DNA from: Polaribacter butkevichii
GTDB taxonomy: Bacteria; Bacteroidota; Bacteroidia; Flavobacteriales; Flavobacteriaceae
DNA: 64,000 nucleotides
Direction of reading: 5' to 3'
NCBI RefSeq assembly: GCF_038024105.1
Contig: NZ_CP150661.1
Span: 2,933,001 to 2,997,000, forward strand
In this document: piece by piece, positions 29,645 through 38,573 of the stretch
How the letters are laid out: every line of letters begins with the position of its first letter
Numbering within the stretch: position 1 is the first letter of the stretch
Notes under the pieces: model-generated
Told to the model about the DNA's origin: nothing
Seen by the model: the letters and a program-made list of their open reading frames with translations, nothing else
Database searches by the model: none
Translations under genes and position numbers: made by a program

Positions 29645-31150
29645 ATGAGAAATATTTTATTTATTCTATTTAGTACTATTATTATTGCTCAATCTTTTGG
29701 TCAATCTAATGATGGCAAAATTATTCACAAAGATAGTACAGATGTAAAAGTTACAGATGTTATTAAAGAGAGTAACACATGGGCTATTGGAGGTGGATTT
29801 AGTAATTTTATTATGCATGGAGATTTACGCTCTATTGGTACCAGTGATGATACTAATTATTGGAATTTTGGAGGGTATGTTTATGTAGATAAAATGTTTA
29901 ATCCAATATTAGGATTAGAATTTAAAGCTACCTACAACAAAATGTCTGGTGGAGCTCAATATTTTTCTAACACATACAGTCTTGCTTACGTACCAAATGG
30001 TGTTATTAGAGACAACATGAAATTTGAAGGGAGCGCTTATGGTGCAGAATTAAACTTAATTGTAAGTTTTTCTAACCTTTATAGAAGAGACACAAGAAAT
30101 TGGAATATTTCTGGATACTTTGGTGTTGGATACCACCAATACGATTCTGCTTTATTTGATAGATTAGCAGATGGTTCTTACGTAAAAATCTCTGATGCAG
30201 ATTTTGGATATAACCCAGCCAGAAATAGTGTAAGTGAAGCAAGTTCTATCTATTTATCTACACAATTAGGTATTAAAAGAAGAATAAGCAGACGCTTAGA
30301 TGTTGAGTTTAGAACAGGAATGTACTTTAATAATGAAGATCATTTAGACGCAGCAATTTCTGACAAACAAAACTGGGAAAACTTTTTTGTTACTAGTTTA
30401 GGGGTTGTTTTAAAATTAGGAAAGAAAAAAGAATACATCATTTGGGCTAAAGATCCAGTTCCTGGAGATCAATTTAAAATTATTGACACAGATAATGACG
30501 GTGTAATGGATCAATTAGATGTAGAACCAAACACCCCTAAAGGTGCAATGGTTTATGGTAATGGTCAAGCTGTAGATGCAGATAAAGACGGATTACCAGA
30601 TTATAAAGATAAATGTCCTTTAGAGTATGGTCCTGTTTCAAATGAAGGTTGTCCTTTAAACGAAGATTCAGACGGAGATGGTGTAATGGATGCAAAAGAT
30701 TTATGTCCAAATACTCCTGGTCCTGTAGAAAACAGAGGTTGTCCTAAGCAAGAAGCCGTACCTCCAGTTAATATTACGCAACAAATTGGATTATTAGCAA
30801 CTAGTATTTATTTTGATACCAATAGCGATAAAATTAAATTAATTTCTTACAGTACTATTGATCAAATTATTATGTTAATGAAAAAAATACCAGATGTTAA
30901 ATTTGTTATTGAAGGTCATACTGATGATAGAAATAGTGATAAATACAACTTGTACTTATCTCAAAGAAGAGCAGAAAGTGTAAGAAAATACATGATTAAG
31001 CAAGGTATTGCTAATGACAGATTAACGCCTAAAGGTTATGGTGAATCTAGACCTAAATTCTCTAACGCTAATGCAGGCGGAAGACAATTAAACAGAAGGG
31101 TTGAAATTAAACCAATTGATGCAATTGGACCTGTAGAAACTATTGATTGA
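29645..31150 (+). CDS. OmpA-family outer-membrane protein with TSP3 linker
   Basis: 501 residues from ATG 29645, which directly begins a signal peptide (MRNILFILFSTIIIAQSFGQ). A beta-barrel-like region with alternating residues covers about 30-270. A TSP3 linker (about 282-372) has calcium loops DTDNDGVMDQLD, DADKDGLPDYKD and DSDGDGVMDAKD and CP repeats. The OmpA peptidoglycan-binding domain (about 382-494) shows IYFDTNSDKIK, IEGHTDDR, YNLYLSQRRAESV and NRRVEI. OmpA-like proteins often follow T9SS adhesin genes in Flavobacteria, together with a PorP/SprF-type protein; the latter is absent here. It probably anchors the outer membrane to peptidoglycan and may help hold the adhesin. Confidence 0.9.
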   Translation: MRNILFILFSTIIIAQSFGQSNDGKIIHKDSTDVKVTDVIKESNTWAIGGGFSNFIMHGDLRSIGTSDDTNYWNFGGYVYVDKMFNPILGLEFKATYNKMSGGAQYFSNTYSLAYVPNGVIRDNMKFEGSAYGAELNLIVSFSNLYRRDTRNWNISGYFGVGYHQYDSALFDRLADGSYVKISDADFGYNPARNSVSEASSIYLSTQLGIKRRISRRLDVEFRTGMYFNNEDHLDAAISDKQNWENFFVTSLGVVLKLGKKKEYIIWAKDPVPGDQFKIIDTDNDGVMDQLDVEPNTPKGAMVYGNGQAVDADKDGLPDYKDKCPLEYGPVSNEGCPLNEDSDGDGVMDAKDLCPNTPGPVENRGCPKQEAVPPVNITQQIGLLATSIYFDTNSDKIKLISYSTIDQIIMLMKKIPDVKFVIEGHTDDRNSDKYNLYLSQRRAESVRKYMIKQGIANDRLTPKGYGESRPKFSNANAGGRQLNRRVEIKPIDAIGPVETID

Positions 31151-31177
31151 ATCAAGTTAAAACTTTAATGATAGTTT

Positions 31178-31462
31178 ATGGTCTCATGTTTAAAAAGAAA
31201 AAAAAGATTATTTAATAAAGAAGATTGGTTTTCTAGAAGAGAGTCTCGCTCATCTTTAGCTGAAGATTTAATTAAAAGAAAACTGATTCTTCAAATGACA
31301 AAGAAAGAGGTCTTACAGTTTTTAGGAGATGAATTTAATGATGTAAATTCTAATGTTTGGACTTTTTACCTTGGTAAAAAATATGTAATCAATTTTAAAG
31401 AGCGTAAACTGAATATCATTTTTGGTGATAAAGGAAAAGTAAAACAGGTATTAATTAAATAG
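31178..31462 (+). CDS. BamE/SmpA-like small protein
   Basis: 94 residues. MTKKEVLQFLGDEFNDV (about 40-56), VWTFYLGK, and LNIIFGDKGKVKQVLI match the pattern of BamE/SmpA-like folds (helix, LG-turn, WxY strand, final Gly-Lys-Val strand). It has no signal peptide or lipobox; the N-terminus is basic (KRKKRLFNKEDWF). It begins 27 bp after the OmpA gene and may share its transcript. The role is unknown. Confidence 0.6.
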   Translation: MVSCLKRKKRLFNKEDWFSRRESRSSLAEDLIKRKLILQMTKKEVLQFLGDEFNDVNSNVWTFYLGKKYVINFKERKLNIIFGDKGKVKQVLIK

Positions 31463-31523
31463 AGATTTGGCTTAAAACAAGTAGGTATTTTTAAAATAAT
31501 AGTTAAAATTAGAAGGTTTAGAG

Positions 31524-31643
31524 ATGGTAAATTTAATAATTCTTAAAAGCGAAGTTTCTGGGAATATTGAAACAATATTATTTTTTGTAATCTTGTTTAC
31601 CATATTGTTTTTATATCAGAAAGTATATTATAAAAATAAGTGA
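31524..31643 (+). CDS. Possible 39-residue single-pass membrane protein
   Basis: ATG 31524 to TGA 31643. A short start (MVNLIILKSEVSGNIE) is followed by a strong hydrophobic helix (TILFFVILFTILFLY) and a basic end (QKVYYKNK), the charge pattern of a real small membrane protein. It lies between the BamE-like gene and a terminator on the same strand. No homologue is recalled; it could be chance in AT-rich DNA. Confidence 0.35.
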   Translation: MVNLIILKSEVSGNIETILFFVILFTILFLYQKVYYKNK

Positions 31644-31682
31644 GTTGTACTTTTACTGGGTTTAAAAGATATATTATTAACG

Positions 31683-31720
31683 AAAAAAAGTCCTAACAAT
31701 TTAAATTGTTAGGACTTTTT
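31683..31720. terminator. Bidirectional terminator shared by the adhesin locus and thrC
   Basis: AAAAAGTCCTAACAATTT and its exact reverse complement, ending in Ts on one strand and As on the other. It lies between two converging genes, 24 bp beyond thrC's stop. It shares its 22-bp core with the tRNA-Gln terminator. Confidence 0.85.
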
Positions 31721-31743
31721 ACTTTTTATAAAAGTTAGGTTTC

Positions 31744-33030
31744 TTATTTTTTTAGTAAGAAATCCTTTAAATCTTGATAAGTTGATGCTTTAAAAGCTAC
31801 TTTTTTATTATTGATTACCTTTTTAATCTGTGCTGGTATTTCTACTTTAACTGGTAAAGTTTCTTCTACAACATCTAGGAATTTTACGGGATGTGCAGTT
31901 TCAAGAAAAACTCCGAATTCATTTTCTTTTAATCCATGTTTTTTTAAACCTAAATAACCAACAGCTCCATGAGGATCTGCAACATAACCAGAATTGTTAT
32001 AAATTTCTTTCATGGTAGCACGAGTTTCATCATCAGAAAAACTATACGAAGAAAAAGCACTTTTAAGGGCTTCTAAGTCATTATTAAATAATTCTTGTAT
32101 TCTGATAAAGTTACTTGGGTTACCAACATCCATAGCGTTAGAAATAGTTGCTTTAGATGGTTTTGGTTTGTAAACTCCGTCTATTAAATAATTAGGTACG
32201 GTATCATTTACGTTTGTAGATGCTATAAAGTGTTTAATAGGTAAACCTAATTTTTGAGCCATAATTCCTGCACAAATATTTCCGAAATTTCCACTTGGTA
32301 CAGAAAAGATTAAATCTTTATGTTTTTTGTGTAATTCTTTATAAGCAAAGAAAAAGTAAAACATTTGTGGTAACCAACGCGCAACATTTATAGAGTTGGC
32401 AGAGGTTAATGTTTTTGTAATTTCTTCATCTAAAAAAGCAGTTTTTACCATGTCTTGACAATCGTCAAAAACGCCATCAACTTCTAGTGCAGTAATATTC
32501 TGACCTAAAGTTGTTAATTGTTTTTCTTGAATATCACTTACTTTTCCAGACGGATATAAAATAACAACATTTACGCCTTTTGCACCTAAAAATCCGTTAG
32601 CAACGGCGCCACCAGTGTCTCCAGAAGTTGCTACTAAAACAGTAACTTCTTCGTCATTATCTTTATTGAAATATTCTAAACATTGTGCCATAAATTTAGC
32701 ACCAACATCTTTAAAGGCCATGGTTGGCCCATGAAACAGTTCTAAAGAAGCAATATTATCATCAACCTTTACCAAAGGAAAATCGAAAGAAACTGTTTTT
32801 GCAACAATATCTTTTAACTTTTCAGCAGGAATTTCATCACCTACAAACTGTTTTATTACTTCATACGCAATTTCATGATTTGTGTAATCAGAAATGTTTT
32901 CAATAAAGTCTTTTGAAAGTTGTTGAATGTTGTCTGGAAAATAAATTCCTCTATCTTTTGCTAAGCCTTCTACAACTGCATTTTTAAAAGTTGATATTGG
33001 CGACTTATGATGTAGACTGTAATAGTTCAT
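31744..33030 (-). CDS. thrC: Threonine synthase
   Basis: 428 residues. It converts O-phosphohomoserine to threonine with PLP. The N-terminal YYSLHHKSP start, the PLP-lysine motif MAFKDVGAKF (about residues 104-113), ATSGDTGGAVANGF (phosphate binding) and VPSGNFGNICAG are all typical of the E. coli-type enzyme. Last gene of the thrA-thrB-thrC order. A REP-like element fills the 92-bp gap from thrB. Confidence 0.96.
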   Translation of the reverse strand: MNYYSLHHKSPISTFKNAVVEGLAKDRGIYFPDNIQQLSKDFIENISDYTNHEIAYEVIKQFVGDEIPAEKLKDIVAKTVSFDFPLVKVDDNIASLELFHGPTMAFKDVGAKFMAQCLEYFNKDNDEEVTVLVATSGDTGGAVANGFLGAKGVNVVILYPSGKVSDIQEKQLTTLGQNITALEVDGVFDDCQDMVKTAFLDEEITKTLTSANSINVARWLPQMFYFFFAYKELHKKHKDLIFSVPSGNFGNICAGIMAQKLGLPIKHFIASTNVNDTVPNYLIDGVYKPKPSKATISNAMDVGNPSNFIRIQELFNNDLEALKSAFSSYSFSDDETRATMKEIYNNSGYVADPHGAVGYLGLKKHGLKENEFGVFLETAHPVKFLDVVEETLPVKVEIPAQIKKVINNKKVAFKASTYQDLKDFLLKK

Positions 33031-33047
33031 TTTTGTTGATTTTGTCT

Positions 33048-33120
33048 GTCATTGCGAGAGAAACGAAGCAATCTGTTTGTTAGAAAGAGATTACTTCAGT
33101 CATTCTTCCTTTGTAATGAC
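33048..33120. repeat. REP-like palindromic element between thrB and thrC
   Basis: Starts GTCATTGCGAGAGAAACGAA and ends TTTGTAATGAC, with imperfect inverted ends (AAGCAATCT / AGATTACTT inside). Same family as 7641-7790 but half the length. It lies inside the thr operon transcript and could act as an mRNA-stabilising or processing hairpin. Confidence 0.65.
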
Positions 33121-33122
33121 GA

Positions 33123-34046
33123 TTATTCTAATATTTTTATTCCTTCGTGATTCACTTTCGAAATAAACATTTCAAAGTCAATACCTGTGTTTTTATAACT
33201 TTCTTCGATGCTTTTATAAACCTCGTTGGCAATTTTATCCCCTTTACAAAGCGCAAAAATTGTTGGACCAGAACCACTAATTCCCGCACCTAAAGCACCT
33301 GCTTTTGTTGCTGCGTTTTTAACATCGTCAAAAAACGGAATTAATTTTTTTCTATGAGGCTCTACAATAATGTCTACCAAAGAATTACTGATTAAATTAT
33401 AGTTATCTGAATATAAACCGCTAATTAAACCACCAACATTTGCCCATTGCGTAACAGCGTCTTTCAAAGCTATTTCTGTAGGTAAAACTTCTCTAGCATC
33501 TTTAGTTTTTACTTCTACCTGCGGATGAATGGCCACAACTCTTAATTCACTAGGAACTGGTAATTTTATAATTTCTAAAGGACTGTAGCTTCTCACTAAA
33601 ACAAAACCACCATATATAGCTGCAGAAACATTGTCTGCAATTGGAGTTCCGCAAGCAACTTCTTCACCAAACATGGCAAATTTAGTTAGCTCTAAGTCCG
33701 AATAAATGTTCCCTAATAACTGATTTGCACCAAAAGCAGCACCTGCAGCACTAGCGGCAGAACTTCCTAATCCACTTCCTGGAGAAAAGCCTTTGTGAAT
33801 TGTTAATTCAATTCCAAAATCTGCATTTGCTTCATTCAGTATTTTTTTAACAACAGCACTTGCCGCGTTTTCATCAACATCATAGGTTAAATTTGCGCCT
33901 GTAATATTTGTTATTTTAACGCCTTTTTCAGTTGTTTTTGTAAAGGTCATTTCATCTCCAATTTCGTCAACAGCAAAACCTAGAGAATCGAATCCGCAGG
34001 AAACATTAGCAACAGTAGCGGGAGCAAAAATTTTTAAATAATCCAT
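33123..34046 (-). CDS. thrB: Homoserine kinase
   Basis: 307 residues, GHMP kinase family. The start (MDYLKIFAPATVANVSCGFDSLGFAVDEIG in outline), the ATP-binding motif SPGSGLGSSAASAAGA (about residues 90-105) and GAGISGSGPTIFALC near the C-terminus are diagnostic. It phosphorylates homoserine for thrC. The 79-bp spacer from thrA is full of short ACTG-containing repeats (CAGTTGCTAACTGAAAACTG) able to form hairpins. Confidence 0.96.
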   Translation of the reverse strand: MDYLKIFAPATVANVSCGFDSLGFAVDEIGDEMTFTKTTEKGVKITNITGANLTYDVDENAASAVVKKILNEANADFGIELTIHKGFSPGSGLGSSAASAAGAAFGANQLLGNIYSDLELTKFAMFGEEVACGTPIADNVSAAIYGGFVLVRSYSPLEIIKLPVPSELRVVAIHPQVEVKTKDAREVLPTEIALKDAVTQWANVGGLISGLYSDNYNLISNSLVDIIVEPHRKKLIPFFDDVKNAATKAGALGAGISGSGPTIFALCKGDKIANEVYKSIEESYKNTGIDFEMFISKVNHEGIKILE

Positions 34047-34125
34047 ATTTTTTAGTTTGCAGTTTTTAGCCTCAGGTTTCAGTCAGTTGCTAACTGAAAA
34101 CTGCTACTGCCAACTGAATGCTTTT

Positions 34126-36564
34126 TTATTTATTTGCTATTCTAATTACATCAGCAAAAATACCAGAAGCAGTAACATCTGCACCAGCACCAGCACCTTT
34201 TATAATTAAAGGGTTTTCTGGATATCTGTCTGTAAAGAATAATACAATATTATCACTTCCTTCTAAATTATAAAAAGGATGATCTGATGGAATGTGTTGT
34301 AAACCAACATTTGCTTTTCCGTCAGCAAATTCTGCAACATATTTTAAGCGACAATCTTTGTCATTTGCTTCTTTAAATATATTTTGAAAATGTGCTTCGT
34401 TTTTAGTTAATGAAGCGTAAAAATCATCATTGTTAGTTGTTTTTAAGCTTTCTTCAGGTAAAAAGGCATTTTTTGCAATGTCTTCTAATTCCATTTTATA
34501 ACCACTTTCTCTAGCTAAAATTAAAATTTTACGAGCAACATCAACACCGCTTAAATCAATTTTTGGATCTGGTTCTGTATAACCTTCTTTTTGAGCTGCA
34601 GCAACCACATCATGAAACGTTGAATCTGCATTAAAGTTATTAAACACAAAATTTAAACTTCCAGACAAAACCGCTTGAATTTTATTGACGCTGTCGCCAG
34701 AGTTTACTAAATTCTTTAAAGTATCTATAATTGGTAGACCTGCACCAACGTTTGTTTCAAATAAGAAAGAAGCATTGTATTTTCTAGAAACTTGTTTTAA
34801 AGTTTTATAATTATCAAAACTAGAAGCACATGCAATTTTGTTACAAGTTACTACAGAAATACTATCGCGTAAATATTTTTCATAGATTTCTGATACTTGC
34901 TGGTTTGCAGTATTGTCTATAAAAACACTATTAATATGATTACTTTCTTTTACTTTTTTATGAAAACTGTCTAAAGTTGTTGGTTCTCCGTTTTCTAATG
35001 CTTCTTTCCAGTTATCTAGATCGATACCATTATCATCAAAAAACATTTTTCTAGAATTGGCAATTCCAATAACTTTAATACTTAATTTTAAGTTTTCTCT
35101 TAAAAATTTCTTTTGTTGATGAATTTGTGCCAAAAAGCGCTCACCAACATTACCAACACCTGTTACAAATAAGTTTAATTGTTTTGTTTTTTCTTCAAAA
35201 AATTGCTCGTGTAGGGTGTTTAATGCCTTTTTTGCATCGTATTTATTAATAACTGCAGAGATATTTTTTTCTGATGAACCTTGAGCAATTGCTCTAACAT
35301 TTACATTATTTCTACCTAAGGCGCTAAACATTTGTCCGCTTAAACCTTGGTAATTTTTCATGCTCTCTCCAACAACAGCTATAATTGCCAAATTATTTTC
35401 TACAATAATTGGTTTTATTTTTTTCTTATCTATTTCTATGCTAAAAGTTTCATCTAAAAGCTCTTTTGCTTTTGCAGCATCGTTTTCATAAACACCAACA
35501 CAAATTGAGTGTTCTGATGAAGCTTGAGTAATAAAAACAACATTTATTTTTGCTACAGAAAGTGTTTCGAACAAACGCTTAGAAAAACCAGGAATACCAA
35601 TCATTCCACCACCTTCTAAAGTGATTAAACTAATATCTTCTATATGCGAAATTCCTTTTACTTCATTTCCGTTTTTAGGATGTTTACAGATTAAGGTTCC
35701 GGCACTTTCTGGTTCAAATGTATTTTTAATTCTGATAGGAATTTCTTTTCTTAAGGCAGGCTGTATGGTTGGCGGATACAAAACTTTTGCTCCAAAATGA
35801 GATAGTTCCATTGCTTCTTCGTAAGAAATTTCTGAAATTGGATATGCTTGTTTTACAACTCTAGGGTTTGCAGTAAACATACCACTAACATCTGTCCATA
35901 TTTGTAATTCATCCGCATTTAAAGCGGCAGCATAAATAGCAGCAGTAAAATCAGAACCACCTCTTCCTAATGTAGTTGTTTCATTAAAAACATTAGAAGA
36001 AATAAAGCCACCTAAAACAGTAACCTGATGATTGTTTTCTTCAAAGAATGAAACAATATTTTTATTTGTAACTTTAAAGTTAACTTGTGCATTTAAAAAT
36101 TCGTCATTAGTAATTACTAAATCTCTACTTTCTTTATGTGTTGCATCAAATAACTCCTTAGCAGCATTTGCTATGATGTAAGAAGAAAGTCTTTCGCCAA
36201 AACTAGAAACTTTTGCCAACGTTTTGTCAGACAATTCTTGTAATAAAAAGATTCCTTCATAAATAGAGGTTAGTCTATTAAATAATAAGGTAACTTCTTC
36301 AGAAACTTCTTGTTTGTTTTTAATAACTAAATCATCAATAACATTAAAATGCAATTCTTTAAGGCTATTAATAATTTGTTTTGCAGAATCAATATTGTTT
36401 AAAGCTAAATTAGCACCTGCTAAAAGATTGTTGGTTGTTTTGCCAAAAGCAGAAACTACTACTGCAACTTTTTGGTTTTTAGACGCTTCCTTAACAATAG
36501 CTAAGACCTTTTGTATGTTTTCTGTGTTTGCGACAGATGAGCCGCCAAATTTTAATACTTTCAT
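34126..36564 (-). CDS. thrA: Bifunctional aspartokinase / homoserine dehydrogenase
   Basis: 812 residues. An aspartokinase domain (about 1-290: MKVLKFGGSSVAN, GGSDFTAA) is followed by ACT regulatory repeats (about 310-450: ISLITLEGGGM, LAIIAVVGESM). The homoserine dehydrogenase part (about 460-812) has NAD-binding LFVTGVGNVGERFL, substrate loop CNKIACAS, and GAGAGADVTASGIFADVIRIA at the end. Family knowledge says such enzymes are feedback-inhibited by threonine through the ACT repeats. Expression is probably controlled by the Thr/Ile leader peptide 100 bp upstream. Confidence 0.97.
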   Translation of the reverse strand: MKVLKFGGSSVANTENIQKVLAIVKEASKNQKVAVVVSAFGKTTNNLLAGANLALNNIDSAKQIINSLKELHFNVIDDLVIKNKQEVSEEVTLLFNRLTSIYEGIFLLQELSDKTLAKVSSFGERLSSYIIANAAKELFDATHKESRDLVITNDEFLNAQVNFKVTNKNIVSFFEENNHQVTVLGGFISSNVFNETTTLGRGGSDFTAAIYAAALNADELQIWTDVSGMFTANPRVVKQAYPISEISYEEAMELSHFGAKVLYPPTIQPALRKEIPIRIKNTFEPESAGTLICKHPKNGNEVKGISHIEDISLITLEGGGMIGIPGFSKRLFETLSVAKINVVFITQASSEHSICVGVYENDAAKAKELLDETFSIEIDKKKIKPIIVENNLAIIAVVGESMKNYQGLSGQMFSALGRNNVNVRAIAQGSSEKNISAVINKYDAKKALNTLHEQFFEEKTKQLNLFVTGVGNVGERFLAQIHQQKKFLRENLKLSIKVIGIANSRKMFFDDNGIDLDNWKEALENGEPTTLDSFHKKVKESNHINSVFIDNTANQQVSEIYEKYLRDSISVVTCNKIACASSFDNYKTLKQVSRKYNASFLFETNVGAGLPIIDTLKNLVNSGDSVNKIQAVLSGSLNFVFNNFNADSTFHDVVAAAQKEGYTEPDPKIDLSGVDVARKILILARESGYKMELEDIAKNAFLPEESLKTTNNDDFYASLTKNEAHFQNIFKEANDKDCRLKYVAEFADGKANVGLQHIPSDHPFYNLEGSDNIVLFFTDRYPENPLIIKGAGAGADVTASGIFADVIRIANK

Positions 36565-36604
36565 TTCTAATGAATAGTTTGAGTAATTTAATATTTTATT
36601 GAGT

Positions 36605-36628
36605 TTGTTTCGTTGTTATTCGAAACAA
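36605..36628 (-). promoter_or_regulatory. Hairpin in the thr leader, candidate attenuator arm
   Basis: On the minus strand TTGTTTCG pairs with CGAAACAA (8 bp, 8-base loop), between the leader peptide and thrA. It lacks a following U tract, so it is not a standard terminator. A second small hairpin (ACCC-TTTA-GGGGT, near 36659-36671) overlaps the leader stop codon. Confidence 0.4.
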
Positions 36629-36664
36629 TATATAACCTGTGGTGATATGAATATAGTAGAACCC

Positions 36665-36706
36665 CTAAAGGGTAATTGTTGTAGTTGTGCGGATAATTGT
36701 GCGCAT
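36665..36706 (-). CDS. thrL: thr operon leader peptide (attenuator)
   Basis: A 13-codon frame reading MRTIIRTTTTITL and TAG, with six Thr and three Ile codons. This is the composition of enterobacterial ThrL (Thr/Ile-rich, before thrA). It is read directly from the minus strand. It sits 100 bp before thrA and about 65 bp after a TATTTTTG box. It should make ribosomes stall when charged tRNA-Thr or tRNA-Ile is short, changing the fold of the following RNA. The identity is strong; the downstream mechanism is less clear because no U-tract terminator follows. Confidence 0.8.
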   Translation of the reverse strand: MRTIIRTTTTITL

Positions 36707-36770
36707 AGAAGTATAAACTACATTTGTAGTTTTAGAAGAATTAGTATGTGTATACGATAAATTCACAAGA

Positions 36771-36778
36771 CAAAAATA
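36771..36778 (-). promoter_or_regulatory. Possible -7 box of the thr operon
   Basis: TATTTTTG on the minus strand, an exact TAnnTTTG match placed 65 bp before the leader peptide. No good -33 TTTG is visible. The rest of 36565-36882 holds the leader and hairpins and no further gene. Confidence 0.45.
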
Positions 36779-36882
36779 GGAGTATTATTTAATTTTTAGC
36801 CTTCTAGTAGAGATTATTTCTTGTTTTTAATCAATTTATATAGAATTATTAAAATTAAGCTATTTCAAATATTGTTTTCCTA

Positions 36883-38442
36883 TTATTTGACGATTTGTTT
36901 TGTTTTTTCTTTAATAATTAAAGCGATAGGTTTGTTCTGTATTTTACTTTCTAGCCAAGATAATATGTCTAGATATAAAAATGCTCTTTTTTCATACGGA
37001 TGATTTTCGAAGGTCTTTAACTTGGCATGAATTTTTTTGAATTCATTTTTAATTTCATGCGGAAAAACATCACTTAAATCTCTAATAGAAGTTAAAAAAA
37101 CCTTTTGAACTTCTTGTAGGTTTTCCATTTTTAATAAAAATTTATAAGTATCTACAAACTGTCTTTCTAGGTCGTAGTCTAAACCGCATTCATAATGTGC
37201 AATTAAGTTTAATATACGAGCAAAACATTGTAAATCTTCTGCGGAACCTATGTTTTTAGATTTAATAATTTTTTGCAAGTAGATAATACATAGCTTGTTT
37301 TTGCCCATTCCAAAATACAAACAGGCAATTTTGTAATACAATAGAACAATGTAATGGTTGTCTAGTCTGTTTTTGTATTTATCAATTTTATTATTGATAA
37401 TATCAACTAAGTATTCTCCTTTTTCAAAAGATCCCTCTAAAAAATGAAAGTGTAACTTGTTAGAATACAGATATAAAAATATTAACAACTCTGTGTTAGT
37501 ATTCATCGGTATTTCTTTTTGATCTATTTCAGATTCAAAAAGAGTTAATTCTTTTTTAAATGTAGATACTTTTTTAACTAAAAAAGACGCTTCTAATAGG
37601 TAGTTTTTAGATTTTAAGTAAAAAACAGGGTGTGTGTTTATTAATTTTGGAGAGTCAAATAAATCGACACATTTTTTAGCGTATTTATAGCTCAATAAAA
37701 AATCCTGTACCAAAAAACTATGCCATAAATGTGCTTTGTATAACCATAGTTTTTCTCTAAAACCTAGTTTTTTATAGTTATACTTAGGCATTCTGTCATT
37801 AAAGTATTTGTCTACAAATTGCAGTTCTTCGATGTTTTTTACATACCCATTTTGTATTAAATGACTATATAGTTGTAATGATAGGTTAGATAGTTTACTG
37901 GCAATTACATTGTCTTGACTTAGTGATTTTGCTTCAATAGAAAGTTGGTTTGCTCTGTTGCTTAAACTTCTGGTTATGTATTGTGTTTCAATTACTTTTT
38001 CTAGTTCTACAATTTCGTAAGCAATATTTTTTTCTTCTGTATCTAAAGCCATGTGTTTGGCTTTTTCTAGCAGTTTTAAACTTTGTTTGTATAGTCCTTT
38101 TTGATATAAAACAGTTGCAAAATCTAATTGTTCTCTAATTTGAATTCGAACATTTTTATGAGCAGGGTTTAAACGAAGGCTAATTAAAATTTGCTTGTAT
38201 AAATGCGCTTTTAAATTAGAAAGTTGTTGTTTAGAAACAATTCCACTTCCAATAATTACTTTTTCATCATAAATTTTCAGTTTTTCTAAAAATTTAAATA
38301 AAGAGAAAAACTTAGCATCGATGTTTCCACCTAATCTACCTACATATAAATTAAATTGCCTCTTTTCTGATTTAGTTAAAGACTTAATTAAAACAAAAAG
38401 AGCATCATTTTGTTGATTGGCTGATGTAACATTTTTACTCAT
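36883..38442 (-). CDS. Helical-repeat (TPR-like) cytosolic protein, function unknown
   Basis: 519 residues, all-helical by composition, with no signal peptide or membrane helix. TPR-like pairs are visible, for example LDFATVLYQKGLYKQSLKLLEKAKHM around 105-130 and later tyrosine- and leucine-rich repeats. It starts with MSKNVTSANQQNDALFVLI and has a basic C-terminus (IIKEKTKQIVK). It is divergent from leuA (131 bp between starts) and upstream of the thr operon on the same strand. The protein looks like a conserved Bacteroidota family of unknown role; any link to amino-acid regulation is positional. Confidence 0.7.
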   Translation of the reverse strand: MSKNVTSANQQNDALFVLIKSLTKSEKRQFNLYVGRLGGNIDAKFFSLFKFLEKLKIYDEKVIIGSGIVSKQQLSNLKAHLYKQILISLRLNPAHKNVRIQIREQLDFATVLYQKGLYKQSLKLLEKAKHMALDTEEKNIAYEIVELEKVIETQYITRSLSNRANQLSIEAKSLSQDNVIASKLSNLSLQLYSHLIQNGYVKNIEELQFVDKYFNDRMPKYNYKKLGFREKLWLYKAHLWHSFLVQDFLLSYKYAKKCVDLFDSPKLINTHPVFYLKSKNYLLEASFLVKKVSTFKKELTLFESEIDQKEIPMNTNTELLIFLYLYSNKLHFHFLEGSFEKGEYLVDIINNKIDKYKNRLDNHYIVLLYYKIACLYFGMGKNKLCIIYLQKIIKSKNIGSAEDLQCFARILNLIAHYECGLDYDLERQFVDTYKFLLKMENLQEVQKVFLTSIRDLSDVFPHEIKNEFKKIHAKLKTFENHPYEKRAFLYLDILSWLESKIQNKPIALIIKEKTKQIVK

Positions 38443-38535
38443 AAAAAACTGATTATTAATAATTTAAGTTTTTGTAAATGATATTAGAAATCGTACGGAA
38501 TGGTAAAAATAACTATTTATTTTAAGTTCAATATA

Positions 38536-38543
38536 TACATTTG
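38536..38543 (+). promoter_or_regulatory. Possible leuA -7 box
   Basis: TACATTTG, matching TAnnTTTG, 30 bp before ATG 38574. No TTTG box is found 19 bp upstream, and there is no leucine-rich leader frame before leuA. Confidence 0.45.
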
Positions 38544-38573
38544 AGTTTAAATAAGATAATCTTTACAGAAATT

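Noticed and set aside
38500..38543. Short frame [14 protein letters not shown] before leuA as a leucine leader
   Set aside because: Contains no Leu codons and overlaps the likely -7 box, so it would lie upstream of the transcript start.
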